From Paramacrobiotus metropolitanus (lineage: Eukaryota; Tardigrada; Eutardigrada; Parachela; Macrobiotidae): a stretch of DNA of 64,000 nt. Below the pieces are notes generated by a model. The model was given only the letters and a program-made list of their open reading frames with translations. It was not told where the DNA came from and ran no database searches. Shown here in pieces: positions 53,057 to 64,000 of this stretch (positions within the stretch are counted from its first letter, which is position 1; every line of letters starts with the position of its first letter). The stretch spans positions 186,001 to 250,000 of the forward strand of contig NW_026570230.1 in NCBI RefSeq assembly GCF_019649055.1, in the 5' to 3' direction. The position numbers and the translations under genes were made by a program.

Positions 53057-55958
53057 GATCGGACGGTGATTCTGCCTATGAGGCGGAAGATTTGTTTACA
53101 CATACCGGAAAATGTCCAAATGTTGTAATTGTGCCAATATACGGTTCTGGCAGCGGATAAATATTGCGCATCTGATTACGGCTTAATTAAACATCGCGCC
53201 CGGTTTCGCCGTGCACTATACTTTGCACGACAGAAAGTGGAAACATCACTGTTAACGGAGTTAAGGGTCAAATCGCCGATGGTAAAAATAACCGGGATGT
53301 TGCAATCCGCGAACGAAAGTTTAGGCTTGGTTATGCAATATGCACGTCGTGTCTTCAAATATTGTTCACAAATCACCGGCACTGTGAATTTTGACGGCGC
53401 ACAGAGGCAATCGAGCACAAAAAATAAATTTCTGCATAAAAGATTTTGGGTTTTGCAATCACATTTTTAGTCCATATTATTTGTGAAAGTAATAGTATAT
53501 GATACGATTCAGGCAAATGGAACGAAAACAAACGTTTAGTATCACACGTGGCATTTATGATTCCTAATTTATTCTAAAATGCATTCTTATGCGCCCACAG
53601 ACTAATGGAATTTTATTGACATTCAAGGGACAAACATTCAAACATTGCATAACTCCGTATTAGGCATTTGCAGCCGCAATACTGGGGCGCTTTGTGAAAC
53701 GCTTCCGGCGGGACGCTTTGTGAGCGGCACGCTTGGTTGTCACTAATTTTTAGGCTGCACAATACCCAGCCAGCAACACAATCGGCGATTGAGGTTGTTT
53801 AGTCGTATCTGACTTTTGTCAGCAGAAAAAATATGCGTGCATGAATTCTGCTGAACGCAGTGTAATTCTGACACATGTGTTTACATCGCCAACACCTTCC
53901 CTGAATAATTCCGGAAAACGATTTCCACGAAATAAAAATGTTTGTAATGCTCATACCGCTGTTGAGTGTTGACAACTTGCAAATTTTATGAATCACAACA
54001 ACGTACATGTCGCAATATCTTGAAATTCTAAAGTTTTTTGTACGAAAATGAATCGACTTTTTTTATAACAATATATGTTTTTCTCTTTAACCATGAGGCA
54101 ACAGGCACAGATTTTCCGGTGCGGATCAGTCTGGGCTAGAAAAGATTTGGCTTGTCATAGGCATCAACTCAACTTAAAGCAATTTCTATCCGAAATCTCG
54201 AAGTAATTAGCTATAACCGTTAACAAAACAAAACTGTATAAAGTTTTAGAACGGCCTTAGTTGCACAGTACAGAAATAGAGAATAATTGAGTAGGTCTTT
54301 CCTAGTTATTTTAGTTAGTTGTAAAACTGAAAACTGGACTTCAATCGAAAATTTGTGTTGTTAAATTCTTTCCGATCATGAAACTCTTAAAAAATAGCTA
54401 GATTTCACAATGAAATAGTTTCAAAAACGATGCAGAGTTTTATATTGTTTCATCCGGTTAGACTATATTGCCTTTGACAACAGTCTTCTGGGAGTTCCCA
54501 TAAAAGGGCAACTGTGTGAAAACAGTTCCCATACCAAACAAGTCGTATAATACAGAACTCCGTTTTGAACTTCTTACCTTAAATTTTGCACAGGTTACGT
54601 TTAACCATCCGAATATCCAATACTCTGCACCAACAAACCAAACCCTAGCGGGTTTTATATAACGTATCCTTACTCAAGTACTGGCCCGCATATCAAGTGC
54701 GATGTTTGACAGAAAAAAACCGGCACACTGATCTGTAAACACTTTGTAATGGTTGTGCGATGATCTTTTCAGAATCTGCGTATATCCAGCCTGGCGTTTG
54801 CGCAAGGATTCCGCAGTATAACATCACATAGAGTGCGTACATGTACATATAAATAATCCGGTTAGTTATACTGTGCACTCCACTTTTTCTTTTTGAACCA
54901 GAACTTGGACGTGCAACGTGTTGTCAAGCGTTGGTGGAGATTTATGCTCTTTACCGTATGCTTTTCAAATGCAAAACACGGGTACTGCGTCAAATGAGTC
55001 ACATCCGCCGTGACTTCTCAATAGGCTGCCGACGTTTTTCCCGCGGCAGAAATCGCTTAGTTTGCCTGATTTGTACACTGTTGATCAGCTGGTCTCTCCT
55101 TACGACCTTGCATTAGACGGCTACGAGTATCTGCGGTGAATTCTGATCGTCTTAGGTTTTTTTGCTACGGCACAGAGGAAGCCGACTACTGCAGCCGAAA
55201 GTGTAATATATATAAAGCGGGCAATCCATTTTTGGATGCCGGTAGCGTGTCAATTCTCAAGCGAGAAATTGTAATGTTGTCTTTCCGACATTTACGAGAG
55301 CCGACACAATTTGTACTAAAGTGCATTCAGATGCTTAATGAGCGTCCATTCCCCGAGAAATATTGTATTTTCCAGTTTACAAGGCATCACGGGATTCTTT
55401 TAGTTGTTGTAGAAAAAAGCGATGCTTAAGAAGTGCCGTATGCGTAGTTTTGCCGGCAGTAAACTAAGCACAGCTTTGCCGGTATTAGTAGTAACAGTTT
55501 TGGAAACTGCAAAGCTGATAAAGTTCGAGTACGTTTCGTCAACAGTGATCAGGCAAATGACGTTAATTTAAAGTTCAAACAGGATCTGCCGGCATTAAAC
55601 CGTAAACGAAATTTAGCACCTCTTGAACACTCGAGACGAAACCTGGAACACAAACACTATCTGCAATAAACAGTAATGTTTCACTCTCTAATAACCGCAA
55701 CAACATCCGGTGACTACGCAAACAGCGCATTAAAAATTTGGGCAGTGTCACGCTTTTGGTTTACTGAACAATCACCATTTCGATGAAGTCTCGATAAACT
55801 TACTGACGATAATTTTATTTAGCTGGGTGACTGGGTGATCGACAATAAACAATTTTATTTTTACGATGGTTCCTATGTACAACAATTCTTTACATGGCTG
55901 GTAAACGCGTTCAGATTTGCAACAGGTTGCGAATAAGGGCAACATCATCCATAGAGCG
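53057..55958. other. Intergenic region between USP2 and the Pro-rich gene
   Basis: This holds the USP2 upstream region (a CATAG just before the start codon could be an acceptor for a 5' noncoding exon) and, at the far end, the 3' UTR of the Pro-rich gene. No supported exon was found; plus-strand open frames near 53129-53470 and 55136-55429 have no domain or splice support. Confidence 0.5.
55854..55859 (-). promoter_or_regulatory. AATAAA polyadenylation signal, Pro-rich gene
   Basis: AATAAA on the minus strand lies about 100 bp after the stop at 55959; a second copy is at 55814-55819. Confidence 0.5.
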
Positions 55959-58900
55959 TTAAAAAAACCGATTACCATAATACTGATTGTTGGATCTAGA
56001 TCCATAGCCGCTATCGAAACCGCTACGGCCGTAACCATTATTATTGGAGTTGTATCCGCCACCATTTCCACCGCCGTATCCACCTCCGTAGCCACCACCG
56101 TATCCACCCTGGCAACATTAAGAAAACTTAGCGTAATAACAGAAAAACAGAAAAAAATTTCAAATCATGGTCAGGGTAAAAGAGCTGCATATACTATCTG
56201 TACTTACGTACGGCTAATAAGATGAAATTTACTCCACATTTAACGCAAATTTTATTTTGACAGAAAGTTTACCAGCAGGAACGATTTACTTACAGACGGA
56301 TATGGCGGTAGTCCAGGTGCCGAAGGGTAACCGGGAGCCGGCGGAAGGCCAGGAGAAGAGGGGTAACCGGGAGCAGGCGGAAGTCCAGGAGAAGAGGGAT
56401 AACCGGGAGCCGGCGGAAGTCCAGGAGCAGAGGGATAACCTGGTGCAGGAGGCAGACCAGGCGCACTAGGATAGCCTGGAGCCGGCGGAAGTCCAGGTGC
56501 ATCTAAAAATAGCAAATGTTAAGTATTCATGTTTGGCTGAGTCGATACAGTTTGTCTGTACAGTATTTGTTATCGTTTAATACTTACTTGGCAGACCCGG
56601 TGCCGGAGGCAGTCCAGGAGCACCTAGTGATCGACGCACAGCAGTTAATTATTGTAACTGGGTTTTTAATGACCCCGGTGCCTATTGTACCTGGCAAACC
56701 CGGGGCGGGAGGAAGACCAGGTGCCGGCGGAAGTCCTGGAGCTCCTACACAAAATAAAGGTCATGCGTTGCAGTGAGCAATGCTGTATAACAGCGCAAGA
56801 AATCCTCGCGCCTTGCAGCTCCTTATAACCTAATTATAATTCAGCATTCTTGCAGGAATAAGGATATACTTAATTTACCTGGTAGAGCTGGTGCCGGTGG
56901 TAATCCGGGGGCAGGAGGCAGCCCCGGCGCTCCTGTTAAATTTCTTGGTTTTACAAGTTGTTCAAGCAGATTTTAACTTTGAGAGTGCATTTCAGCGCAG
57001 ACTTAATAATATACTAATTTCCAGATAGGACCAGACTTATCTGTGTATGTTCTTGTACGTACAAAAATAAGTTTTTAATACTAGCAAGTGGCAACAATTT
57101 ACCGGGCAAAGCAGGTGCCGGAGGTAAGCCGGGCGCTGGTGGTAACCCAGGTGCACCTTAGAAAACAACATTGTACCTTTGGCAATCACCATTCATTTTA
57201 TTTTGCGCAAGATTTGAAATATGCGACATAAGGCCAACAGGCAAAGCACATTTTCGTTGAGGAAATTCTTACCAGGGAGTGCCGGTGCAGGGGGTAGACC
57301 GGGCGCGGGTGGCAATCCGGGAGCACCTTTACAACATATAAATTTATTAGGAGCCCACAAACAGAGAATCTAGATAATACTGTAAATCTTTGACAGAATA
57401 TTTGCAGATCCTTGTTATTTTTAGTATCTTGCAAAGTTTTGCTGGCAGAAAACAAAATACAGTACGTAAACCGTCGCACTGTCAACTGTCCGTTAGGTAT
57501 ATAGCCGGTGAATAACAAATTGTATGGATACGGTATATATTTTTTTTATACATATGTCAGTTGCCATCATACGTACCAGGTAAGGCCGGTGCGGGTGGAA
57601 GTCCTGGAGACGGTGGTAGCCCGGGAGCTCCTTCAACATACAATTATGTTATCATATGTTTTACTTAAAAAAATTGAACGTTTAAAGGTTGCCTGGCAAA
57701 GCGGGCGCTGGAGGCAATCCAGGTGACGGTGGTAATCCAGGCGCTCCTACAAGCATACGAAAATAACTAATCACTTGACAGTATTTACGCATCAGTTAGG
57801 GGCTTGTAGCATTGATACAAACTCCGTACGAAATAGTTGCACACATCAATAAACGATAGTTAACGATGACAAGAGGTGCAACAGCACAACAATAAGTAAC
57901 CTGGTAGATACTCAGTTTTAAAAAATTAAGGTGTACGCTAACCTGGCAGTGCTGGCGCCGGGGGCAAACCGGGCGCCGGCGGAAGGCCTGGTGCATCTGT
58001 TGCAAACACACGCCACGCAGCAGTTAGTCAAGATGCTCATGAGACGCTCCCATTTTTTTACTGTTTGCCTTCCGCCGTCCTCACGTGATGTTTACCGTGG
58101 CTGCTGAGCTACCTGGTTACTAAATTAATTACCTACAAGTCTACTGCAATTAAAATTCACCGAAGTTTAATAAGAAGCTGGAAGCCTCGTTCAATAGTAA
58201 ATCCTCAGCCCAATAAACTGACTGAACTTTCTCATGCTTAATAATAATTACTTGGTAATGCCGGTGCTGGTGGCAGTCCAGGCGATGGTGGAAGGCCGGG
58301 TGCTCCTGTGAAATAAGAATGATATTTGGTATTTTACCATACCTTATACCAGTATCTGTAGCCTGGCAGTAGGTACCAGCTGCAGATCCAGGTAGGTACG
58401 CGTTGGATAAGACAAGATGCACATGTCTTCTCCGGCTAAAAGTTTCGAGTTTTGTATTAAGCTTTCTAAACACCAAATACGAAGTTGCTTTGTTACTTGG
58501 TTGACACAAAACCGTCCTGTGTCATGTATTTGCACAGAGTGATCATGATGTTCATTTTGGGCACATTTGGATTCTGTACCTGGCAATGCTGGTGCAGGTG
58601 GCAGGCCGGGCGAAGGCGGCAGGCCAGGGGCTCCTGCAAAAACTTCCTTGTAAATTGAGAAGGCGTAATAAGGCGTAACGTAATGATTTGAGCAGAATAT
58701 GCACAGCATTCTGCTTTATTCGTGATAAAGGCGTATGCCGTTTTCTTGCAACTAAGCGGCCATAAGAATTTACAATAGGTACACTAACAGATAGGTATTG
58801 GAAATTCTATTACATCAAAATGTACCGGGTAATGCAGGTGCCGGGGGTAAGCCTGGTGATGGAGGCAGTCCGGGAGCTCCTGTATATCGGAAAGGTCAAG

Positions 58901-60369
58901 AACATCAGTGTCTCTTAAGCATTAAACGACTGCATTAAACTGCACAGAATTTTTAACGTTACTGTATTTACCTGGTAGTGCCGGGGCTGGCGGTAATCCT
59001 GGAGATGGTGGCAGACCTGGTGCACCTGCATTTCATGTACCCAGTGTCAGTTTTACCTTCATTGTTCGCCCTGTCTTATCAGCGCATCACAGCGCGATTA
59101 CAAACCGGGCAGTGCTGGAGCGGGCGGTAAACCAGGGGACGGCGGCAATCCAGGAGCGCCTGTAACGTTAAACGGCTTGCTTCGTTCGTCAGCACAATAC
59201 TACTATCGCTGAACAAGCCTAAAGTCTTCAATCTTGCAGTTGCACAAAACATGGATGTACCTGGTAAAGCGGGTGCCGGTGGCAGACCGGGTGCGGGCGG
59301 TAACCCAGGAGCACCTATACGGTAATACAGTCAGCTGACTTCATCGCTAGCAATTTCTGTATCTTCCGCACTATGGTGCAAATATACAGGTAAAGTGTCG
59401 GCACAGGACATCAGTTTGAGTACCTGGAAGCGCAGGCGCAGGCGGTAGACCAGGAGAAGGAGGCAGTCCCGGAGCACCTGGAAATTATATCACGACTAAA
59501 GTGCGGGAGTACGAATAGGATACGCATGCAGATACGTCTGCGTGCATTACAGTTTGTGCATATTGTTTACCTGTGATTGGACGACGCTAACGTCCAGGTG
59601 ATGGTGGTAAACCCGGTGCCCCTGTTGAAATGTAAAACAGCTTTGAATACGATACAATAAGTACGTTACACTGTACGCTCCTGAACCATGGAAAACGTAC
59701 CAGGCAGCGCGGGAGCGGGAGGGTATCCCGGACTAGGCGGTAAACCCGGAGCGCCCGGAAGAGATGGACTGGGCGGATAACCCGGGCTGGGCGGAAGTCC
59801 CGGGGAGGAGGGGTAATCCGGACTGGGAGGCAGCCCAGGAGAAGACGGATACCCCGGGCTAGGAGGTAGTCCAGGTGACGATGGATATCCTGGACTGGGA
59901 GGTAGTCCAGGAGAGGACGGGTATCCTGGACTGGGCGGCAGTCCCGGAGACGTGGGATAGCCGGGACTGGGAGGGGGGCCGGGTGCTGACGGATAACCGG
60001 GCATACTAGGTGCTACCGCACTGGGAGGATAAGGAACTGAAGGATAGGAGGCACCGGTGCCGTATCCATTATCACCGCCATTGTTACCGCTACTCGAGCC
60101 AGCCGAGTATCCGTTGGATCCGGAATTGCCGTATCCAAGTTGGTTTAATGTGGCGTCTCCGTATTGTGTAGCACGGAGTGCCGCTGTTAAATTAAACCGT
60201 GATTTGCATATCGTTTTACAATGACTGACCCTGGTGAGCAGGCATGATATTTATACAATATGTATGTACCGTACAATAAGTCACAATTTATTAGATGTGC
60301 ATAAGCTGATAAGCAAAACCGTTCATGCTTACCAATGCAGCTGAAGAAGAATATTAAATGCGAAATCAT
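55959..60369 (-). CDS. Secreted Pro/Gly/Tyr-rich repeat protein built from 54-nt microexons
   Basis: Exons, 5' to 3': 60369-60333 (hydrophobic start MISHLIFFFSCI), 60183-59701, fourteen 54-nt exons (59477-59424, 59314-59261, 59159-59106, 59025-58972, 58879-58826, 58633-58580, 58305-58252, 57996-57943, 57746-57693, 57630-57577, 57326-57273, 57156-57103, 56932-56879, 56744-56691), a 36-nt exon 56623-56588, 56502-56294 and 56108-55959. They sum to 1671 nt, giving 556 residues. After the signal comes a Gly/Asn/Ser/Tyr region, then repeats of PGYPSSPGLPPS, then microexons encoding APGLPPAPGLPPAPALP with Ser/Ala variation, more PGYP repeats and a Gly/Tyr-rich end (GGYGGGYGGGYGGGN, YYGNRFF). All microexons are phase 1 on both sides. 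Composition suggests an extracellular structural, cuticular or adhesive protein; no family is recognised. Minus-strand splice sites decide the strand. Confidence 0.8.
59571..59621 (-). pseudogene. Degenerate repeat exon with in-frame stop
   Basis: In the Pro-rich gene, acceptor TTCAACAG leads into GAPGLPPSPGR and then TAG, RRPIT and a normal-looking GTAAAC donor (51 nt). The first half matches the repeat and the second half has decayed. Splicing instead at an internal GTTAGC (exon 59621-59592, 30 nt) would avoid the stop and keep phase 1. GTTAGC is also the donor of the intact exon 57996-57943. It is either a dead exon that is skipped or a shortened working one. Confidence 0.6.
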
Positions 60370-61625
60370 GATGAGTGATATACAATTCACAGCACCGGAA
60401 GGATAATTACGTCCCAAGCGCAAAGGTCAAACTTAAGTCGGCCAGGTAGTATACATTGCGATGATTCTGTTGACCAGTTATTCCTGCGTCTGTACCACTT
60501 AACGTTCAGCGCTCAGATAACGTACAGTTTTGTGGTAAACTGAGCAGATGATATTACGGGATAACGTAACTAACAATTAAATGCTACTTTCTTTTAGAAA
60601 ATTCGGCGATCACAGCGGTGTGGGGTGATAAAATGAAATGGCCAATAATTACATAAGACTATCTTAAACTTATGTAGTGTATGCCAGACCGAAGTCAGGT
60701 CATTGAGCAAAGCGGGTAATTATGAACGATTTTTCATTTGTGGAATTTTTCATTCGAGGTAAATGCGCTTTTGTTGTCAGTGCTAACGTATTTCAGTATT
60801 TGTGCACCATAGCCGTACTTCCAAAGTTTTCATGGCTTTGACAGCGCGATATAAAAGTTCTTGTCACCTTGATCATTTTGTGCTCTACAGCAGCGGAGAT
60901 CAGGCTAGAAGATTTTTAAACTTTCGAAACCGCACTTACTGGTACAGAAGTGCTTCGTATAGGTCAACGTTGCTGTTCGCTGCCAATGCGCTGAACTTGG
61001 ATGTCCGGTGTCCTAGAAAGTCGTTTACTCGCCTTCAAATTAACGCTACATGGTTGTACCTGATCAACAGCAGCCGCTTGTTATTTATTATGCATACAGG
61101 AAAGTACATATTTCGAAAACATTGGTTATCTCGCTGTTCGGATGAATACAAAACAACAAAACTACAGATAGATGCAGAACTATCTCAGCTATTTAAAACT
61201 GTTAGCAGTTAGCAGCAGTCCATAAGCACCGGAAAGGGCTAACAATTGTCAGGAACGCACGGGTACAAACCAGGTTTCGCTCTAATGGTGGCGTATAATC
61301 CACGCGTAACCGGTATTTCCATAGCATTGCATGGATGCTCAGTTCTGAATCGGTGTTTTTGTGAAAACGACAAAGTTGCACCGGTTGATTGCAAAAATTA
61401 GCCATTTAATTTTTTACATAATGCCATAAACCAAAAACAACGAAATTATAACATGTGCGACGTCAAGAGATATCAAACGCTTTGTTCACAGATGCGTAAC
61501 CGTATCCGTAGAAATCTATTTTATCGAAAAATTGCAGAAAAAAAGCATAAACTAAAGGCTGCTTTCAGAATCTTACAAAAAACAGAGATCGTTAGCTTAA
61601 ATCGAATATTCTAACTATCGCATTA
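60370..61625. other. Intergenic region between the Pro-rich and F-box genes
   Basis: This should contain the promoter of the minus-strand Pro-rich gene and the 3' flank of the F-box gene. A 136-codon plus-strand open frame (60802-61212) has no start context, splice support or recognised domain and is not called. Confidence 0.45.
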
Positions 61626-62887
61626 CTAGTCCTCATCAGAGTTTTGAAAATCGTCATCATCGTCATCATAATCGTCCGGATCATCGTAATCATCCGATTC
61701 GTCGTAATTATCATATTCGTCCTCCTCTTCCTCTTCATCGCTGTAGTTTCCCGCGGTTCTCTTTATGAACAGACAGAGAAGAACGGACACTGTGGTTCGG
61801 CGTAACGTCAAGAGATTGGCACTCAAGTTTGCTGCTTTTACGTTGTTCCATGTTGCATTTGGTCCAAAGGGACCGGCATTCTGCCAAGTTTTTAGCACCT
61901 ACAAGAAATTCACTGTTAAATAGAACCCGTTTAAACTAGAGTACGTATTTAATTTGCTTAGAACACATGCATTCCTACAACACGATGCGCGTTAATTTGG
62001 TTAAACTTTAGATGATGTCAGGAGCATTCAGAATGTAAAAATTACGTAAAAATATTCTTATAGTAAATATTTACTTTAAGGATTTCTTCCTTGCGAACTT
62101 CGGTGAGAGTTTCATCACGATCTGCAATCCAATCCGACAGACGATCCAGTTCAGCTGTAAACGGGAGATTCGGGTCGGAGAAATCCGTAGCGGCCCGTTC
62201 AAAAACATCCATCAGTGCCGTTTCCGAGTGCGCGTCCACAACAGCGTACGGGATTTCCAAATCCTGGTATGATCCAAACGATTCCGAACCGTAATGTGGG
62301 AACGACACGTACGGATTGAATACACCCCAGATTCGTACACGTTTCAAGATCAATCGGTTGCAGATGAGCTTCACATTCTCCGAAAGCGCTGTTCGGGAGA
62401 TTGCCAGAATATCTTGTGGCTTGATGGCCACATCACACAACATAAACTTCGGCAGTCGGAAACCGCGTATCTCAATCACAGACCGCAACGCGCTGAAAGC
62501 ACCAACAAATTCCACACTTGTCCCGTTCCGGAAAATCAGACATTTTGTTACGCTGGTCATGCAGTGAAAAATCCAAGAAGCTAACACGTAATCACCACTG
62601 GTGGCTTGGAAACTTTTCAGATCAACGATGACATGTTCAGCACATGCTGAGGACCGTGCAGCCGCATCCCACGCGGCACAAACAGCCCGCAATTTGGTCT
62701 GCTGAAGACCGTTACAAAAAGAAAAGATGGTTTCAATAAGCTCCAGTGGAAGCTCACACAAAGACATATCGCCAGGCAGTTCGGGGGTGTCGGAGACGTC
62801 ATCGCTGTCAACCAAATCTTCATGGGATCGTTTGATTCCCCGGTCTGCTTCATTTGAGTCCGTCGAATCCCCCGCAGCCAATGCCAT
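61626..62887 (-). CDS. F-box protein with acidic C-terminus
   Basis: F-box proteins recruit substrates to SCF ubiquitin ligases. Exons 62887-62075 and 61898-61626 (donor GTAAAT, acceptor TTGTAG, phase 0) give 361 residues. The start was set at the ATG at 62887, in an excellent context (GAAGCCATGG). The F-box lies at about residues 43-80 (CELPLELIETIFSFCNG, LRAVCAAWDAA). The middle region has no recognised repeats, and the last 40 residues are almost all Asp, Glu and Tyr (SDEEEEEDEYDNYDES and onward). The frame stays open upstream through ESALGEA to a good acceptor (TTTTGTAG, ending at 62910), so an upstream coding exon is likely, perhaps the reading frame at 63351-64000. In that case this is the C-terminal part of a longer protein. 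Confidence 0.7.
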
Positions 62888-62910
62888 GGCTTCTCCCAAC
62901 GCACTTTCCT

Positions 62911-63350
62911 ACAAAATAGTGGTGGCTGACTGGCTGCGCTTTTGTCTGGAGAACAAACATAAATTTCAAAAATATTTACAGTTACTCAGTAAATCTTAAC
63001 AAACGTAGAACATATGGGATGCACTGATATGCACCTTAAAATATTCGAAGGGTAACTTTAGATGGACTCTAGCTTACGTAACGAAATTATGCCTAATTAA
63101 CTGCAAACTGCAAAAACGACTAAACTAGAACACACCATATCGTCAGCGTCCAAATGCAGCCAACCGTAATAATACACATTGTGACAAACGTCCAAATTCG
63201 ACATAATAATATGGGCTTGTACAGAAAGCTAGCTTATTATCCTATACGTAAATAGTTAGCCGCTAGCTCATATAACCTAAAATATTTTAAAACAGGGTGA
63301 TTCGACTAGCAATTTTTAATTTCATGTTAAAGGATAATTTAATGGCTCAT
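62911..63350. other. Noncoding stretch, possible intron of the F-box gene
   Basis: There is no exon in this 440-bp stretch. If the two right-edge reading frames belong to one gene, it is intron; otherwise it holds the F-box gene's 5' end and the 3' flank of the partial gene. Confidence 0.4.
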
Positions 63351-64000
63351 CTACATTGTTCTTAGTACAAGTGCAGGCTCTAGAAACATAACTAGGCTGC
63401 GCACATTTAACACCTTTCGGTTGCTTATCACGACTTTTCCATCCAGGCTGCTGTCATATCGCAGCTGCAAGTACTGCAACTGACCGTTCTCCAGTCCGAT
63501 TAGAAACGTTCTTGGAAACCGATTTTCCCACAAAGTTTTCACATTCGACGTAAACTTGAATCCCTCGGGAACGGGTACTTCCTCTTTCAAAATTTCGTTC
63601 TTAGAAGACTTTCTGGTCTGGCTGCAACTACAAGTCCGAAAATGGCAGACGCGAACAACATCCACAACGCGATCATCGCCTATCAATGCTTCAACGATCC
63701 AATATGTTGTTGACGAACCCGCGAAAACTTTGCATGCATACCACGCCCAAGGCTGTTCGTACGATGGTTTTAGCAAAACCTCCCCTACAGTCGAATTATC
63801 ATCCCTATCCGCAGAGTAAAATCGGTTATTTGGTTGGAAAAGTTTGTTGTCCAGAAACGTCTGCTGGAATGGAACAGACTCAGGCGCACTGTTGGGAATA
63901 GAGAAATCGATCAGCCATCCGCGCTCCGTTTTATCCACGATCAGGCCTCGATGAACAGTCCCAGCTCGAACAATATCTGCGGAGTTCCATCGATTATGCA
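63351..64000 (-). CDS. Unidentified protein, 5' end beyond window; perhaps the front of the F-box gene
   Basis: An open minus-strand frame of 215 codons runs from the window edge (WNSADIVRAGTVHRGLIVDK, then TERGWLIDFSIPNSAPESV) to a stop at 63351. The segment around GLIV and GWLIDF looks like a compact beta domain, and later parts (YACKVFAGSSTTYWIVEAL) read as a second. I cannot name a conserved family. A GTGTTA donor after NRK (exon end 63414) is in phase 0 with the acceptor at 62910 of the F-box exon, so the two may form one protein with an N-terminal domain followed by an F-box. I associate that layout from memory with tardigrade multigene families. As read, the frame could also be the last exon of a separate gene. 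Confidence 0.55.
   Translation of the reverse strand, partial: HNRWNSADIVRAGTVHRGLIVDKTERGWLIDFSIPNSAPESVPFQQTFLDNKLFQPNNRFYSADRDDNSTVGEVLLKPSYEQPWAWYACKVFAGSSTTYWIVEALIGDDRVVDVVRVCHFRTCSCSQTRKSSKNEILKEEVPVPEGFKFTSNVKTLWENRFPRTFLIGLENGQLQYLQLRYDSSLDGKVVISNRKVLNVRSLVMFLEPALVLRTM

Noticed and set aside
53129-53470. 113-codon plus-strand frame upstream of USP2
   Set aside because: No family similarity or splice sites; it lies where USP2's promoter is expected.
56294-59477. Collagen-like Gly-X-Y frames on the plus strand (GKPGAGGRPGAGGSPGAP and similar)
   Set aside because: They are the mechanical complement of a repeat with Pro at every third residue. Plus-strand boundaries lack AG/GT sites, the longer exons have stops in this frame (GGG TAA), and the minus strand has acceptors, donors and matching phases at nearly every exon.
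56588-59621. Regularly spaced 54-nt repeats resembling a CRISPR array
   Set aside because: Repeats are imperfect, protein-coding, bounded by splice sites and separated by unequal introns of 80-330 bp in a eukaryotic gene.
60802-61212. 136-codon plus-strand open frame
   Set aside because: It begins at a GTG, has no splice or domain support and no coding-like composition; such lengths can occur by chance in 64 kb.

Overview
This is nuclear DNA of an invertebrate animal. Genes are split by GT-AG introns, introns and intergenic DNA are AT-leaning, exons are more GC-rich, and the gene set (salt-inducible kinase, fasciclin II, a Klingon/wrapper-like adhesion protein, USP2) matches bilaterian, and best of all arthropod-like, families. 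An ecdysozoan is the best guess. The two-part F-box locus at the right edge resembles a family I associate from memory with tardigrades, but I could not check this and do not assign a species.

Layout, left to right. 1-2110 has no recognisable exon. 2111-5245 (+) holds six exons of a salt-inducible kinase (SIK); the exon with the glycine-rich loop lies off the window or is unrecognised. 6041-7344 (+) is a small three-exon secreted protein. 8537-26248 (+) is a complete fasciclin II/NCAM orthologue (5 Ig, 2 FN3, transmembrane helix, cytoplasmic tail) with a 12.6 kb first intron, a 30-nt cassette microexon and two alternative last exons. 27816-28618 is a probable MITE. A weakly supported gene fragment with a C-terminal membrane helix ends near 29607. 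30351-43324 (+) is a second, shorter adhesion gene (3 Ig, 1 FN3, GPI-type tail), also with a first intron of about 10 kb. It shares intron positions and an N-terminal motif with the fasciclin II gene, so the two look like an old tandem duplicate. 44214-53056 (-) is USP2, a ubiquitin protease running towards the previous gene, with three candidate first coding exons. 55959-60369 (-) is a secreted Pro/Gly/Tyr-rich repeat protein assembled from an array of fourteen 54-nt microexons plus variants. 61626-62887 (-) is an F-box protein and 63351-64000 (-) a partial reading frame that may be the front of the same gene.

SIK, fasciclin II, the Klingon-like protein and USP2 are signalling and adhesion genes that in other animals act in neurons among other tissues. 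Nothing in the sequence shows they are co-regulated. Exon models were built by eye from splice consensus, phase agreement and protein homology. For each full-length model the exon lengths sum to a multiple of three.
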